From Collimonas rhizosphaerae (GTDB taxonomy: Bacteria; Pseudomonadota; Gammaproteobacteria; Burkholderiales; Burkholderiaceae_D): a stretch of DNA of 64,000 nucleotides. A program made the translations under genes and the position numbers. The first letter of the stretch is position 1, and every line of letters starts with the position of its first letter. This document shows positions 34,951 through 44,005 of the stretch, piece by piece. The stretch is from assembly GCF_038896935.1 (NCBI RefSeq), contig NZ_JBANDC010000019.1, positions 1 to 64,000 of the forward strand, read 5' to 3'. Below the pieces are notes generated by a model. The model worked only from the letters and a program-made list of their open reading frames with translations, ran no database searches and had not been told where the DNA came from.

Positions 34951-36366
34951 ATGCCGTGCAGGCGCGAGGCCGCCGTGTTTAAGCCGGCCGTCTACAGCCG
35001 GCGCCGGCAGCAGCTGAAACAGCGGTTTTCCTCCGGCCTGCTGCTGTTGCCGGGCAATACCGACGTCTCCATGAATTACCTGCATAACCATTACTGGTTC
35101 CGCCAGGATTCATCGTTTTCCTATTTCTTCGGCCTCGGCCAGCCGGACCTGGCGGCGCTGATCGATATCGACGCCGGCAGCGAAGTACTGTTCGGCGACG
35201 ATCCGAGCCTGGACGACGTGATCTGGGTCGGGCCGCAAAGCTCTTCTTTTGCGCAGCGCGCCGAGACGGTCGGCGTGGCTACGGCGCAGCCGTACCAGCA
35301 GCTGGCCGACGTGCTGGCGCAGGCACGCCGCCAGGGCCGCACGATCCATTACCTGCCGCCTTACCGCGGCGAAACCATACTCGAACTGGCGCGCCTGCTG
35401 GATTGCACTCCCGAACAATGCAAGGCCGGCGCTTCCGAAAGCCTGATGGCCGCCGTGATCGCCTTGCGCGAAATCAAGGGCGACGAGGAAATCGCGGAAA
35501 TAGAAAGCGCCCTGGCTGTCACGCGCGACATGCACCTCGCCGCCATGCGGCAAGCCAAGGCCGGCGCTTATGAATACCAGGTGGCGGCGGCGATGGAAGG
35601 CATCATGCGCAGCCACGACCTGCAGAACGCCTACCCGATGATTTTTTCCCGCAGCGGCGAGATCCTGCATAACCGCGACCACCAGAATCTTTTGCAGGCG
35701 GGCGACCTGGTGGTCAACGATTCCGGCGCCTCCAGCACCTTGGGTTACGCCAGCGACATCACGCGCACCTTCCCGGTCGGCGGCCGCTTCAGCGAACGCC
35801 AGCGCAGCCTGTACGACATCGTGCTGGCCGCGCAGCAATGTGCCATCGACGCCATGCGGCCGGGGGTCTCTTACCTGGAAGTGCACAAGCTGGCTGCCCG
35901 CCACATGGCGGCGGCGATGGCGGCGCTCGGGTTTTTCAACGGCACGCCGGAGCAGGTGGTGGAATCGGGCGCCTATGCCATCTGTTTCCCGCACGGCCTG
36001 GGCCACCAGCTGGGACTGGATGTGCACGATATGGAAGGCCTGGGCGAGACCCGGGTCGGCTACGACGCCAGCGTCAGCCGCAGCGAACTGTTCGGCCTGC
36101 GCAACCTGCGCCTGGCCAAGCCGCTGCAGGCAGGCATGGTGGTGACGGTGGAGCCGGGCATGTATTTCATCCCGGCCCTGATCCAGCGCTGGCAGGCGGA
36201 GGCGCGCCACGGCACCCTGATCAACTATGGCAAATTCGTCGAGCACATCGATTTTGGCGGCATCCGCATCGAAGACGATGTGCTGGTCACCGAATCCGGG
36301 GCGCGGGTGCTGGGCCCGGCCATTCCTAAAACCTGTGCCGAGATCGAAGCGCTGATGGCGGCATGA
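34951..36366 (+). CDS. Xaa-Pro aminopeptidase (aminopeptidase P, M24B family)
   Basis: A cytoplasmic metallopeptidase, up to 471 aa, that removes N-terminal residues preceding proline. The metal ligands of the pita-bread fold are visible in order: Asp in VVNDSGASS, Asp in ASDITRTFP, His in FPHGLGHQLGLDVHD, Glu in VTVEPGMYF and Glu in GIRIEDDVLV. A GTG at 34975 would give MFKPAVYSRRRQQL, the usual family N-terminus, and may be the true start rather than the ATG at 34951. It lies between the XRE-cupin regulator and the dipeptide importer, consistent with peptide breakdown after import. Confidence 0.92.
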   Translation: MPCRREAAVFKPAVYSRRRQQLKQRFSSGLLLLPGNTDVSMNYLHNHYWFRQDSSFSYFFGLGQPDLAALIDIDAGSEVLFGDDPSLDDVIWVGPQSSSFAQRAETVGVATAQPYQQLADVLAQARRQGRTIHYLPPYRGETILELARLLDCTPEQCKAGASESLMAAVIALREIKGDEEIAEIESALAVTRDMHLAAMRQAKAGAYEYQVAAAMEGIMRSHDLQNAYPMIFSRSGEILHNRDHQNLLQAGDLVVNDSGASSTLGYASDITRTFPVGGRFSERQRSLYDIVLAAQQCAIDAMRPGVSYLEVHKLAARHMAAAMAALGFFNGTPEQVVESGAYAICFPHGLGHQLGLDVHDMEGLGETRVGYDASVSRSELFGLRNLRLAKPLQAGMVVTVEPGMYFIPALIQRWQAEARHGTLINYGKFVEHIDFGGIRIEDDVLVTESGARVLGPAIPKTCAEIEALMAA

Positions 36367-36470
36367 AGGTGCTAGGAACTTGCAGGTATGCGTTGTACAT
36401 TGCGCTTGTGTTCCTCTCGTGAATTATTGTTAAATACACCAGTTTCACCATAACCTAAGGAAAGAGACCT

Positions 36471-38078
36471 ATGATGAAAAGAAAACTGATCGCCAAGGCG
36501 GCGTTGCTAGCTGTCCTGTGCGCCACTGCCGGTTATGCTGCAGCGGCCAAGACCCTGGTGTTCTGCTCGGAAGGCAGCCCGGAAGGCTTCAATCCGCAGC
36601 TGTTCACCACCGGCACCACCTTCGATGCGTCGTCGGTGCCGATGTACAACCGCCTGGTCGAATTCGAGCTGGGCACCACCAAGCCGATCCCTGGCCTGGC
36701 TGAATCGTGGAGCGTGTCGGAAGACGGCCTGACCTACACCTTCAAGCTGCGCAAGGGCGTCAAGTTCCACAGCAGCGCCAAGTTCAAGCCGACCCGCGAT
36801 TTCAACGCCGACGACGTGCTGTTCTCGTTCAACCGCATGGGCGACCCCAGCCACCCGTACCACAAGCTGGCTGCCGGCCAGAGCTTCGGCTACTACCTGG
36901 ACATGGGCATGGACAAGATCATCGACAAGGTGGAAAAGGTCGACGACAACACCGTGGTATTCAAGCTGAAACACCCGGAAGCGCCGTTCATCGCCGACCT
37001 CGGCATGGATTTCGCCTCGATCCTGTCGGCCGAATATGCCGACAACATGAAGAAAGCCGGCACGCCTGAGGTGATCGACCGCGAGCCTATCGGCACCGGA
37101 CCGTTCCAGTTCGTGTCCTATCAAAAAGACGCGGTGATCCGTTACAAGGCCAACGACGCTTTCTGGGGCGGCCGGCCGAAGCTGGACAACCTGATCTACG
37201 CCATCACCCCCGATGCTTCGGTGCGTTACGCCAAGCTCAAGGCCAACGAGTGCCAGGTCATGGCGTACCCGAAACCGGCCGACATCGAATTGATGAAAGC
37301 CGATCCGGCCGTCACCATGATGACCAAGCCGGGCTTGAACATCGGCTACATCTCGTTCAATGTGGAGAAAAAGCCGTTCGACAACAAGCTGGTGCGCCAG
37401 GCGCTGAACATGGCGGTCGACAAGCAGACCATCCTCAAGACCGTCTACCAAGGCGCCGGCGTCCCAGCCAAGAACCCGATCCCGCCGACGCTGTGGGGCT
37501 ATAACGACAAGATCAAGGATTACACCTACGATCCGGTCAAGGCCAAGGAATTGCTGGCCAAGGCCGGTTACCCGAACGGCGTCGAAGTCGAGATGTGGTA
37601 CCTGCCGGTCACCCGCCCATACAACCCCGACGGCAAGCGCATGGCCGAGCTGATCCAAGCTGACTGGGCCAAGATCGGCGTCAAGACCAAGCTCACTACC
37701 TACGAATGGACCGAGTACCTGAAGCGCAGCAAGCAGGGCGACCAGCATTCGATGATGTTCGGCTGGTCCGGCGACAACGGCGATCCTGACAATTTCTTCG
37801 CACCGCTGCTGGGCTGCGAAGGCGTCAAGGGCGGCGGCAATACCGCGCGCTGGTGCAACAAGGACTACGAAGCGCTGATCCAGAAAGCCAAGCTGACGCC
37901 GAAGCAGGATGAACGCGCCAAGCTGTACGAACAGGCCCAGGTGATCCTGCATGACGAGGCGCCATGGATCGACCTGGCTCACTCGGTGCGCTTCACGCCG
38001 GTGCGCAAGGAAGTGATCGGCTTCAAGATGGCAGTGTTCGCCCATCACCACTTCGAGAAGGTCGACCTGGCCAAGTAA
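36471..38078 (+). CDS. dppA: Dipeptide ABC transporter, periplasmic binding protein (first copy)
   Basis: A family-5 solute-binding protein for dipeptides, 535 aa. AAGGAAAGAG precedes the start, and the signal peptide ends near GYAAAAK. The mature part begins TLVFCSEGSPEGFNPQL and contains ADDVLFSFNRM and GTGPFQFVSYQKDAV, all typical of DppA. It is strongly similar along its whole length to the second binding protein at 42199. It is separated from the permease genes by a 15-bp hairpin, which probably allows the binding protein to be made in excess. Confidence 0.93.
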   Translation: MMKRKLIAKAALLAVLCATAGYAAAAKTLVFCSEGSPEGFNPQLFTTGTTFDASSVPMYNRLVEFELGTTKPIPGLAESWSVSEDGLTYTFKLRKGVKFHSSAKFKPTRDFNADDVLFSFNRMGDPSHPYHKLAAGQSFGYYLDMGMDKIIDKVEKVDDNTVVFKLKHPEAPFIADLGMDFASILSAEYADNMKKAGTPEVIDREPIGTGPFQFVSYQKDAVIRYKANDAFWGGRPKLDNLIYAITPDASVRYAKLKANECQVMAYPKPADIELMKADPAVTMMTKPGLNIGYISFNVEKKPFDNKLVRQALNMAVDKQTILKTVYQGAGVPAKNPIPPTLWGYNDKIKDYTYDPVKAKELLAKAGYPNGVEVEMWYLPVTRPYNPDGKRMAELIQADWAKIGVKTKLTTYEWTEYLKRSKQGDQHSMMFGWSGDNGDPDNFFAPLLGCEGVKGGGNTARWCNKDYEALIQKAKLTPKQDERAKLYEQAQVILHDEAPWIDLAHSVRFTPVRKEVIGFKMAVFAHHHFEKVDLAK

Positions 38079-38102
38079 GCCATGGCCGTGGTTTTGTTCT
38101 GA

Positions 38103-38139
38103 TTAAGCCGCTCGCTATACGAAGTAGCGAGCGGCTTAA
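38103..38139 (+). terminator. Strong stem-loop between dppA and dppB
   Basis: A perfect 15-bp inverted repeat (TTAAGCCGCTCGCTA at 38103-38117 and its complement at 38125-38139) with a 7-base loop. The following AAATTT is not a strong T-run, so it may act as a partial terminator or as a 3' stabiliser of the dppA message, rather than a full stop before dppB. Confidence 0.75.
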
Positions 38140-38199
38140 ATTTACCGCTAGCATCAGACAGCACTGTTGCTGTCATCTTTCATCGAACAGGTAACGCCA

Positions 38200-39210
38200 A
38201 TGTTTGGATTTCTCCTGCGCCGTGTCGGTTTGGTCATCCCGACCTTCCTCGGCATCACGCTGCTGGTGTTTTTACTGATACACCTCATACCAGGCAACGC
38301 CGTCGAAGCCATGACCGGCGAACGCGGCATGGACCCGGCCCGCTACGCGCAAATGGCGCACGACCTGGGCCTCGACCAGCCGATCTACATGCAATACCTG
38401 AATTACCTCGGCAACCTGTTCAAGGGCGACCTGGGCATGTCCATCATGACGCATACGTCAGTGCTGAGCGAATTCAAGACACTGTTTCCGGCGACGCTGG
38501 AACTGTCTTTCTGCGCCATACTGTTTGCGCTGATCGTCGGTTTGCCGGCCGGCATACTGGCCGCCCTGAAACGCAATACCGTGCTGGACTACTCGGTGAT
38601 GGGCGCTTCCCTGACCGGCTATTCGATGCCGGTGTTCTGGTGGGCGCTGCTGCTGATCCTGCTGTTTTCCGTGACCCTGGGCTGGACCCCGGTCTCGGGC
38701 CGCATCGATATCCTGTTCGACGTGCCGCCGGTCACCGGCTTCATGCTGATCGACAGCCTGCTGTCGGACGATAGCGGCGCCTTCAAATCCGCGCTGTCGC
38801 ACCTGATCCTTCCCACCATCGCCCTCGGCACCATCCCGCTGGCCGTGATTGCGCGCATGACGCGCTCCGCCATGCTGGAAGTCCTGCGCGAGGATTATGT
38901 ACGCACCGCGCGCGCCAAAGGGCTGTCGCGGGCGCGGGTGGTGGCGGTGCATGCGCTGCGCAACGCCCTGATCCCGGTGGTGACGGTGGTCGGCCTGCAG
39001 GTCGGCACCTTGCTGGCCGGCGCGATCCTGACGGAAACCATCTTTTCCTGGCCTGGCATCGGCAAATGGCTGGTGGCTGCGATCCAGCGCCGCGATTATC
39101 CGGTGGTGCAGGGCGGCATCCTGCTGTCGGCGATCACCATCATCCTCGTCAATCTTGCCGTCGACCTGCTGTACGGCGTGATTAACCCACGTATTCGCCA
39201 TCGCTCATGA
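38200..39210 (+). CDS. dppB: Dipeptide ABC transporter, permease DppB
   Basis: An inner-membrane permease, 336 aa with six predicted membrane segments. The ATG at 38200 gives the family start FGFLLRRVGLVIPTFLG; the frame extends a little upstream but without a better site. The EAA-type loop is seen at REDYVRTARAKGLSRARVV. It overlaps dppC by four bases and works with DppC, DppD and DppF as one transporter. Confidence 0.94.
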   Translation: MFGFLLRRVGLVIPTFLGITLLVFLLIHLIPGNAVEAMTGERGMDPARYAQMAHDLGLDQPIYMQYLNYLGNLFKGDLGMSIMTHTSVLSEFKTLFPATLELSFCAILFALIVGLPAGILAALKRNTVLDYSVMGASLTGYSMPVFWWALLLILLFSVTLGWTPVSGRIDILFDVPPVTGFMLIDSLLSDDSGAFKSALSHLILPTIALGTIPLAVIARMTRSAMLEVLREDYVRTARAKGLSRARVVAVHALRNALIPVVTVVGLQVGTLLAGAILTETIFSWPGIGKWLVAAIQRRDYPVVQGGILLSAITIILVNLAVDLLYGVINPRIRHRS

Positions 39211-40139
39211 ACAACGTTAACGCAACGCCCGTCAGTGCGCCGCAAACTGATTCTCCACCGAAGGCAGGCGCCACCGCGCCGCCGCATCCGCTGCGCGAAT
39301 TCTGGGGTTATTTCAGCCAGAACCGCGGCGCCGTGATCGGCCTTGCCATCATCATCGCGATGGTGCTGGCAGCCTTGTTCGCCGACGTCATCGCGCCGCA
39401 TTCGCCGATCGAGCAGTTCCGCCAATCGACCCTGGTGCCGCCGGTCTGGCAAGCGGGCGGCAGCAGCCAGTTCCTGCTTGGCACCGATCCGGTCGGGCGC
39501 GACATGCTGTCGCGCCTGATCCACGGCGTGCGGCTGTCGCTGCTGATCGGCCTGGTGTCGATTTCGCTGTCGCTCACCACCGGCGTGCTGCTGGGCCTGC
39601 TGGCCGGTTATTTCCGCGGCCTGGTGGAAGTCGCCATCATGCGCCTGATGGACATCATGCTGGCCTTGCCGAGCCTGCTGCTGGCGATTGCCGTGGTCGC
39701 TATCCTCGGACCAGGGCTGATGAATGCGATGTACGCGATTGCCGTCGTGATGCTGCCGCATTATGCGCGGCAGACGCGCGCCGCGGTGATCGGCGAGATG
39801 TCGCGCGATTATGTCAGCGCCTCGCGCATCGCCGGCGCCGGCACCTTGCGCATCATGTTCAACTGCGTCCTGCCCAACTGCCTGGCGCCCTTGATCGTGC
39901 AAGCCACGCTCGGCTTCTCGTCCGCCATCCTGGATGCGGCGGCGCTGGGTTTCCTCGGCATGGGCGCGCAGCCGCCGACGCCGGAATGGGGCTCGATGCT
40001 GGCCAGCGCCATGGAATTCATCCAGAGCGCCTGGTGGGTGGTGGCTTTCCCCGGCCTGGCGATCCTGATCTCGGTACTGGCGTTCAACCTGATGGGGGAC
40101 GGCTTGCGCGATGCGCTCGACCCCAAACTGAAACGATAA
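39207..40139 (+). CDS. dppC: Dipeptide ABC transporter, permease DppC
   Basis: The second permease, 310 aa. An N-terminal cytoplasmic tail rich in Pro and Ala is followed by the OppC-type segment FWGYFSQNRGAVIGLAIIIA and a further five membrane segments. LLGTDPVGRDMLSRLIHG-like sequence (LGTDPVGRDMLSRLIHG) and the EAA loop SRDYVSASRIAGAGTLRIM are clear. The start codon overlaps the dppB stop as ATGA. Confidence 0.94.
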   Translation: MNNVNATPVSAPQTDSPPKAGATAPPHPLREFWGYFSQNRGAVIGLAIIIAMVLAALFADVIAPHSPIEQFRQSTLVPPVWQAGGSSQFLLGTDPVGRDMLSRLIHGVRLSLLIGLVSISLSLTTGVLLGLLAGYFRGLVEVAIMRLMDIMLALPSLLLAIAVVAILGPGLMNAMYAIAVVMLPHYARQTRAAVIGEMSRDYVSASRIAGAGTLRIMFNCVLPNCLAPLIVQATLGFSSAILDAAALGFLGMGAQPPTPEWGSMLASAMEFIQSAWWVVAFPGLAILISVLAFNLMGDGLRDALDPKLKR

Positions 40140-40148
40140 GGCAGGACT

Positions 40149-41186
40149 ATGGCACTGTTGGAAATTAAGCAGCTGCGAGTCGAATTCGGCTCGACAGCAT
40201 CGCCGTTCACCGCGGTCGACGGCCTCGACCTGAGCATCGAAGCCGGCGAAGTGGTCGGCATCGTCGGCGAATCCGGTTCCGGCAAGAGCGTCACCTCGCT
40301 GGCGCTGATGGGGCTGATCGACTACCCGGGCCGGGTCAAGGGCGAGCGCATGGCGTTCGACGGCCGCGACCTGCTGAAGATGCCTGAAAAGGAAAGGCGC
40401 GGCATGCTGGGCAAGGACATCGCCATGATCTTCCAGGATCCGATGACCAGCCTCAACCCGTCTTTTACGGTGGCGTACCAGTTGATCGAAACCTTGCGCG
40501 TGCACCAGGGCGGCTCCAGCAAGGAATTGCGCGCCAAGGCGCTGGCCCTGCTCAAGCAGGTCGACATTCCCGACCCGGAACGGCGCCTGGACGCCTACCC
40601 GCACCAGCTTTCCGGCGGCATGAGCCAGCGCGTGATGGTGGCGATTGCGATCGCCTGCAATCCGCGTTTGCTGATCGCCGACGAACCGACCACGGCGCTG
40701 GACGTCACGGTGCAGGCGCAGATGCTGGAATTGCTGCTGCAGCTGCAGCGCGACCGCGGCATGGCCCTGATGCTGATCACCCATGACCTGAGCGTGGTGG
40801 CCCAGACCGCGCAGCGGGTGGTGGTGATGTACGCCGGGCAGGTAGTGGAAACCGGCCGCGTGCCGGATATCTTCAATGCGCCGAAGCATCCCTACACCCA
40901 GGCGCTGCTGGCGGCGCTGCCGGAACACAATATCGGCCGCGCACGCTTGCAAACCATTCCCGGCGTGGTGCCCGGCCAGTACGACCGGCCTGCCGGCTGC
41001 CTGTTGAGCCCGCGCTGCGCCTATGCGCAAGACCGCTGCAGCCAGGTCCGGCCCGAGCTGGCGGGCGCGCCGCATGAACAGGTGCGCTGCCATTTTCCGC
41101 TGGATGCAGGTGGCCGGCTGACTAACGGCTGGTCGGAAATATCCCGCAAGACACCCGATTTGACGCTGAGCAGTGGGGCCGCATGA
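40149..41186 (+). CDS. dppD: Dipeptide ABC transporter, ATP-binding protein DppD
   Basis: An ABC ATPase, 345 aa. Walker A GESGSGKS, signature LSGGMSQR, Walker B LLIADEPTTALD and the H-loop in LLITHDLSVVAQ are present. The C-terminal oligo/dipeptide extension has the cysteine-containing segment GCLLSPRCAYAQDRC. It pairs with DppF to power the importer. The stop overlaps the dppF start. Confidence 0.94.
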   Translation: MALLEIKQLRVEFGSTASPFTAVDGLDLSIEAGEVVGIVGESGSGKSVTSLALMGLIDYPGRVKGERMAFDGRDLLKMPEKERRGMLGKDIAMIFQDPMTSLNPSFTVAYQLIETLRVHQGGSSKELRAKALALLKQVDIPDPERRLDAYPHQLSGGMSQRVMVAIAIACNPRLLIADEPTTALDVTVQAQMLELLLQLQRDRGMALMLITHDLSVVAQTAQRVVVMYAGQVVETGRVPDIFNAPKHPYTQALLAALPEHNIGRARLQTIPGVVPGQYDRPAGCLLSPRCAYAQDRCSQVRPELAGAPHEQVRCHFPLDAGGRLTNGWSEISRKTPDLTLSSGAA

Positions 41187-42187
41187 TGATGAACGCCAAT
41201 ATGAATGTGATCGCCAACCCGGTCACCCTGCTGGAAGCAAAAAACCTGGTCAAGCACTACAGCGTATCGCAAGGCTTGTTTAAACCGAAAGCGACGGCGC
41301 GCGCGCTGGACGGCGTGTCGTTCAGCCTGCAGCCGGGCAAGACGCTGGCGGTGGTGGGCGAGTCCGGCTGCGGCAAGTCGACCCTGGCGCGCCAGATCAC
41401 CATGATCGAACCGCCTACCGGCGGCGAGCTGTGGATGGACGGCGCCAACATCGCCGATGCCGACCGCGCTACCCTGAAACGGGTGCGGCCGCTGGTGCAG
41501 ATGGTGTTCCAGAATCCCTACGCCAGCCTGAACCCGCGCAAGAAAGTCGGGCAGATGCTGGAAGAGCCGCTGATCATCAATACCGGCCTGAACGCCGCCG
41601 AGCGCGCCGACAAGGCGCGCGCCATGATGGCCAAGGTCGGCCTGCGGCCGGAACACTACAGCCGCTATCCGCACATGTTTTCCGGCGGCCAGCGGCAACG
41701 GGTGGCGATTGCGCGCGCGCTGATGCTGGATCCGAAGGTGATCGTCGCCGACGAGCCGGTATCCGCGCTCGACGTCTCGATCCAGGCGCAGGTGCTGAAC
41801 CTGCTGATGGACCTGCAGCAGGCCAGCGGCGTTGCCTACCTGTTCATCTCGCATAACCTGTCGGTGGTCGAGCATATCGCCGACGATGTGCTGGTGATGT
41901 ACCTCGGTAAAACCGTGGAGCACGGCAGCAAGCAGCAGGTGTTCAGCCGGCCGCTGCATCCCTATACCCGGGCGCTGCTGGCCAGCACCCCGCGCATCGA
42001 TCCGGCCCAGCGCCAGCAAAAGATGATGCTGCCGGGCGAACTGCCGTCGCCGCTGGCGCCGCCGCCGGGCTGCAGTTTCAACAACCGCTGCCCGTATGCG
42101 GTCGAACGCTGCCGGCAGGAAGTGCCGGCCTTGCGCGAGTTTGGCGGCAGCATGGTGGCATGCCACCGGGTGGAAGAAATTCATTGA
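41183..42187 (+). CDS. dppF: Dipeptide ABC transporter, ATP-binding protein DppF
   Basis: The second ABC ATPase, 334 aa. Walker A GESGCGKST, signature FSGGQRQR, Walker B VIVADEPVSALD and the C-terminal GCSFNNRCPYAVERC cysteine segment are present. It starts in an ATGATGATG run overlapping the dppD stop, so the first of three ATG codons is only the most likely one. The second binding protein gene begins 11 bases after its stop. Confidence 0.94.
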   Translation: MMMNANMNVIANPVTLLEAKNLVKHYSVSQGLFKPKATARALDGVSFSLQPGKTLAVVGESGCGKSTLARQITMIEPPTGGELWMDGANIADADRATLKRVRPLVQMVFQNPYASLNPRKKVGQMLEEPLIINTGLNAAERADKARAMMAKVGLRPEHYSRYPHMFSGGQRQRVAIARALMLDPKVIVADEPVSALDVSIQAQVLNLLMDLQQASGVAYLFISHNLSVVEHIADDVLVMYLGKTVEHGSKQQVFSRPLHPYTRALLASTPRIDPAQRQQKMMLPGELPSPLAPPPGCSFNNRCPYAVERCRQEVPALREFGGSMVACHRVEEIH

Positions 42188-42198
42188 CAGGGAATGGC

Positions 42199-43839
42199 AT
42201 GCTAAAGGCAAGGAAGCAGGGCGCGCAGTGGGGCAAGAAGCTGAAACTGGCGGCGGCAATCGGCGCGGCCGCGCTGCTGTGCGGCACGGCCAATATCGCG
42301 TTCGCGGCCAAGACGCTGGTGTTTTGCTCGGAAGGCAGCCCGGAGGGATTCAATCCGCAGCTGTTTACTACCGGCACCACTTTCGATGCTTCCTCGGTGC
42401 CTTTGTACAACCGCCTGGTGGCGTTTGAACTGGGCACCACCAAGATCGTCCCGGCGCTGGCGGAATCCTGGACGGTGTCGGAGGACGGCCTGACCTACAC
42501 CTTCAAACTGCGCAAGGGCGTCAAGTTCCACAGCAGCGCCAGGTTCAAGCCGAGCCGCGATTTCAATGCCGACGACGTGCTGTTTTCGTTCAACCGCATG
42601 GCGGATGTCAATCATCCATTCCATCAGCTTGCTACCGGCGCCAGCTTCAGCTATTTCCTCGACATGGGTATGGACAAGATCGTCGACAAGGTCAGCAAGC
42701 TCGACGCCTACACCGTGGTGTTCAAGCTGAAGCATCCGGAAGCGCCGTTCATCGCCAACCTCGGCATGGATTTCGCCTCTATCCTGTCGGCCGAATATGC
42801 CGACAAGATGAAGGCGGCAGGCACGCCCGAGGTGATCGACCGCGAGCCGGTCGGCACCGGCCCGTTCCAGTTCGTGTCCTATCAAAAGGATGCGGTGATC
42901 CGCTACAAGGCGTTCGACGCCTATTGGGACGGCCGGCCGAAGCTGGACAACCTGGTTTTTGCGATCACGCCGGACGCCTCGGTGCGTTACGCCAAGTTGA
43001 AGGCGAATGAATGCCAGGTAATGGCGTTTCCCAAGCCGGCCGACATCGAACTGATGAAAGCCGATCCGGCCATCACCCTGCTGAGCAAGGAAGGCTTGAA
43101 CGTCGGTTATATCTCGTTCAATGTCGAGAAAAAGCCGTTCGACAACAAGCTGGTGCGGCAAGCCCTGAACCTGGCCACCGACAAGCAGACGATCCTGAAG
43201 ACGGTGTACCAGGGCGCCGGCCAGGTCGCCAAGAATCCGATCCCGCCCACGCTCTGGTCTTACGACAACAAGATCCAGGATTATGCCTACGATCCGGCCA
43301 AGGCCAAGGCTTTGCTGGCCAAGGCCGGTTATCCCAACGGCGTCGCGGTCGAACTGTGGTACCTGCCGGTGACCCGTCCCTACAATCCGGACGGCAAGCG
43401 CATGGCGGAGCTGATCCAGGCCGACTGGGCCAAGATCGGCGTCAAGGCCACGCTCGCCACCTACGAATGGACCGAGTACCTGAAGCGCAGCAAGCAAGGC
43501 GTCCAGCAGGCAATGATGTTCGGCTGGTCGGGCGACAACGGCGATCCCGACAATTTCCTTGCAACCTTGCTGGGCTGCGAATCGGTGCGCAGCGGCGGCA
43601 ATACCGCGCGCTGGTGCGATAAGAATTTCGAGGCATTGATCCAGAAAGCCAAGCTGACGCCGAAGCAGGATGAGCGCGCCAAGCTGTATCAGCAGGCACA
43701 GGCGATGGTGCATGAGGAAGCGCCATGGATACCGCTGGCGCACTCGCTGACGCATACGCCGATCCGCAAGCAGGTGATCGGCTTCAAGATGTCGGCGTTC
43801 GCGCTGCATGATTTCAGCAAGGTCGACCTCGGCAAGTAA
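42199..43839 (+). CDS. Dipeptide ABC transporter, periplasmic binding protein (second copy)
   Basis: A second DppA-like binding protein, 546 aa from the ATG at 42199, which has AGGGA just before it. The signal peptide is longer and more basic than that of the first copy (KARKQGAQWGKKLKLAAAIG), ending near NIAFA. The mature sequences are near-identical over long stretches (for example TLVFCSEGSPEGFNPQLFTT) but differ at scattered positions, e.g. ADVNHPFHQLATG for GDPSHPYHKLAAG. The two proteins probably give one transporter two ligand ranges or expression modes. Confidence 0.93.
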   Translation: MLKARKQGAQWGKKLKLAAAIGAAALLCGTANIAFAAKTLVFCSEGSPEGFNPQLFTTGTTFDASSVPLYNRLVAFELGTTKIVPALAESWTVSEDGLTYTFKLRKGVKFHSSARFKPSRDFNADDVLFSFNRMADVNHPFHQLATGASFSYFLDMGMDKIVDKVSKLDAYTVVFKLKHPEAPFIANLGMDFASILSAEYADKMKAAGTPEVIDREPVGTGPFQFVSYQKDAVIRYKAFDAYWDGRPKLDNLVFAITPDASVRYAKLKANECQVMAFPKPADIELMKADPAITLLSKEGLNVGYISFNVEKKPFDNKLVRQALNLATDKQTILKTVYQGAGQVAKNPIPPTLWSYDNKIQDYAYDPAKAKALLAKAGYPNGVAVELWYLPVTRPYNPDGKRMAELIQADWAKIGVKATLATYEWTEYLKRSKQGVQQAMMFGWSGDNGDPDNFLATLLGCESVRSGGNTARWCDKNFEALIQKAKLTPKQDERAKLYQQAQAMVHEEAPWIPLAHSLTHTPIRKQVIGFKMSAFALHDFSKVDLGK

Positions 43840-44005
43840 AGTTGCCGTATTGCCGCTGTACAGGGGCAGGGTGCAATGTATTGTCCCGTATCGGCTGCGG
43901 GTTTATTGTGCATATTGCAATCCCGGCCGCTTAGATTGGCTGGCCGGGGACTGGCCGGGCTTGGTACAATGGCAGCTTATTCCTTCCCCTATCTATTCCA
44001 AGTCC

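Noticed and set aside
39096..41093. 665-aa open frame antisense to dppC-dppD
   Set aside because: A shadow frame; the plus strand carries clear transporter genes, and the antisense product shows no recognisable domains.
42202..43809. 535-aa antisense frame over the second dppA-like gene (and the matching 514-aa frame at 36507-38051)
   Set aside because: They resemble each other only because the sense genes are paralogous; neither has protein-like character.
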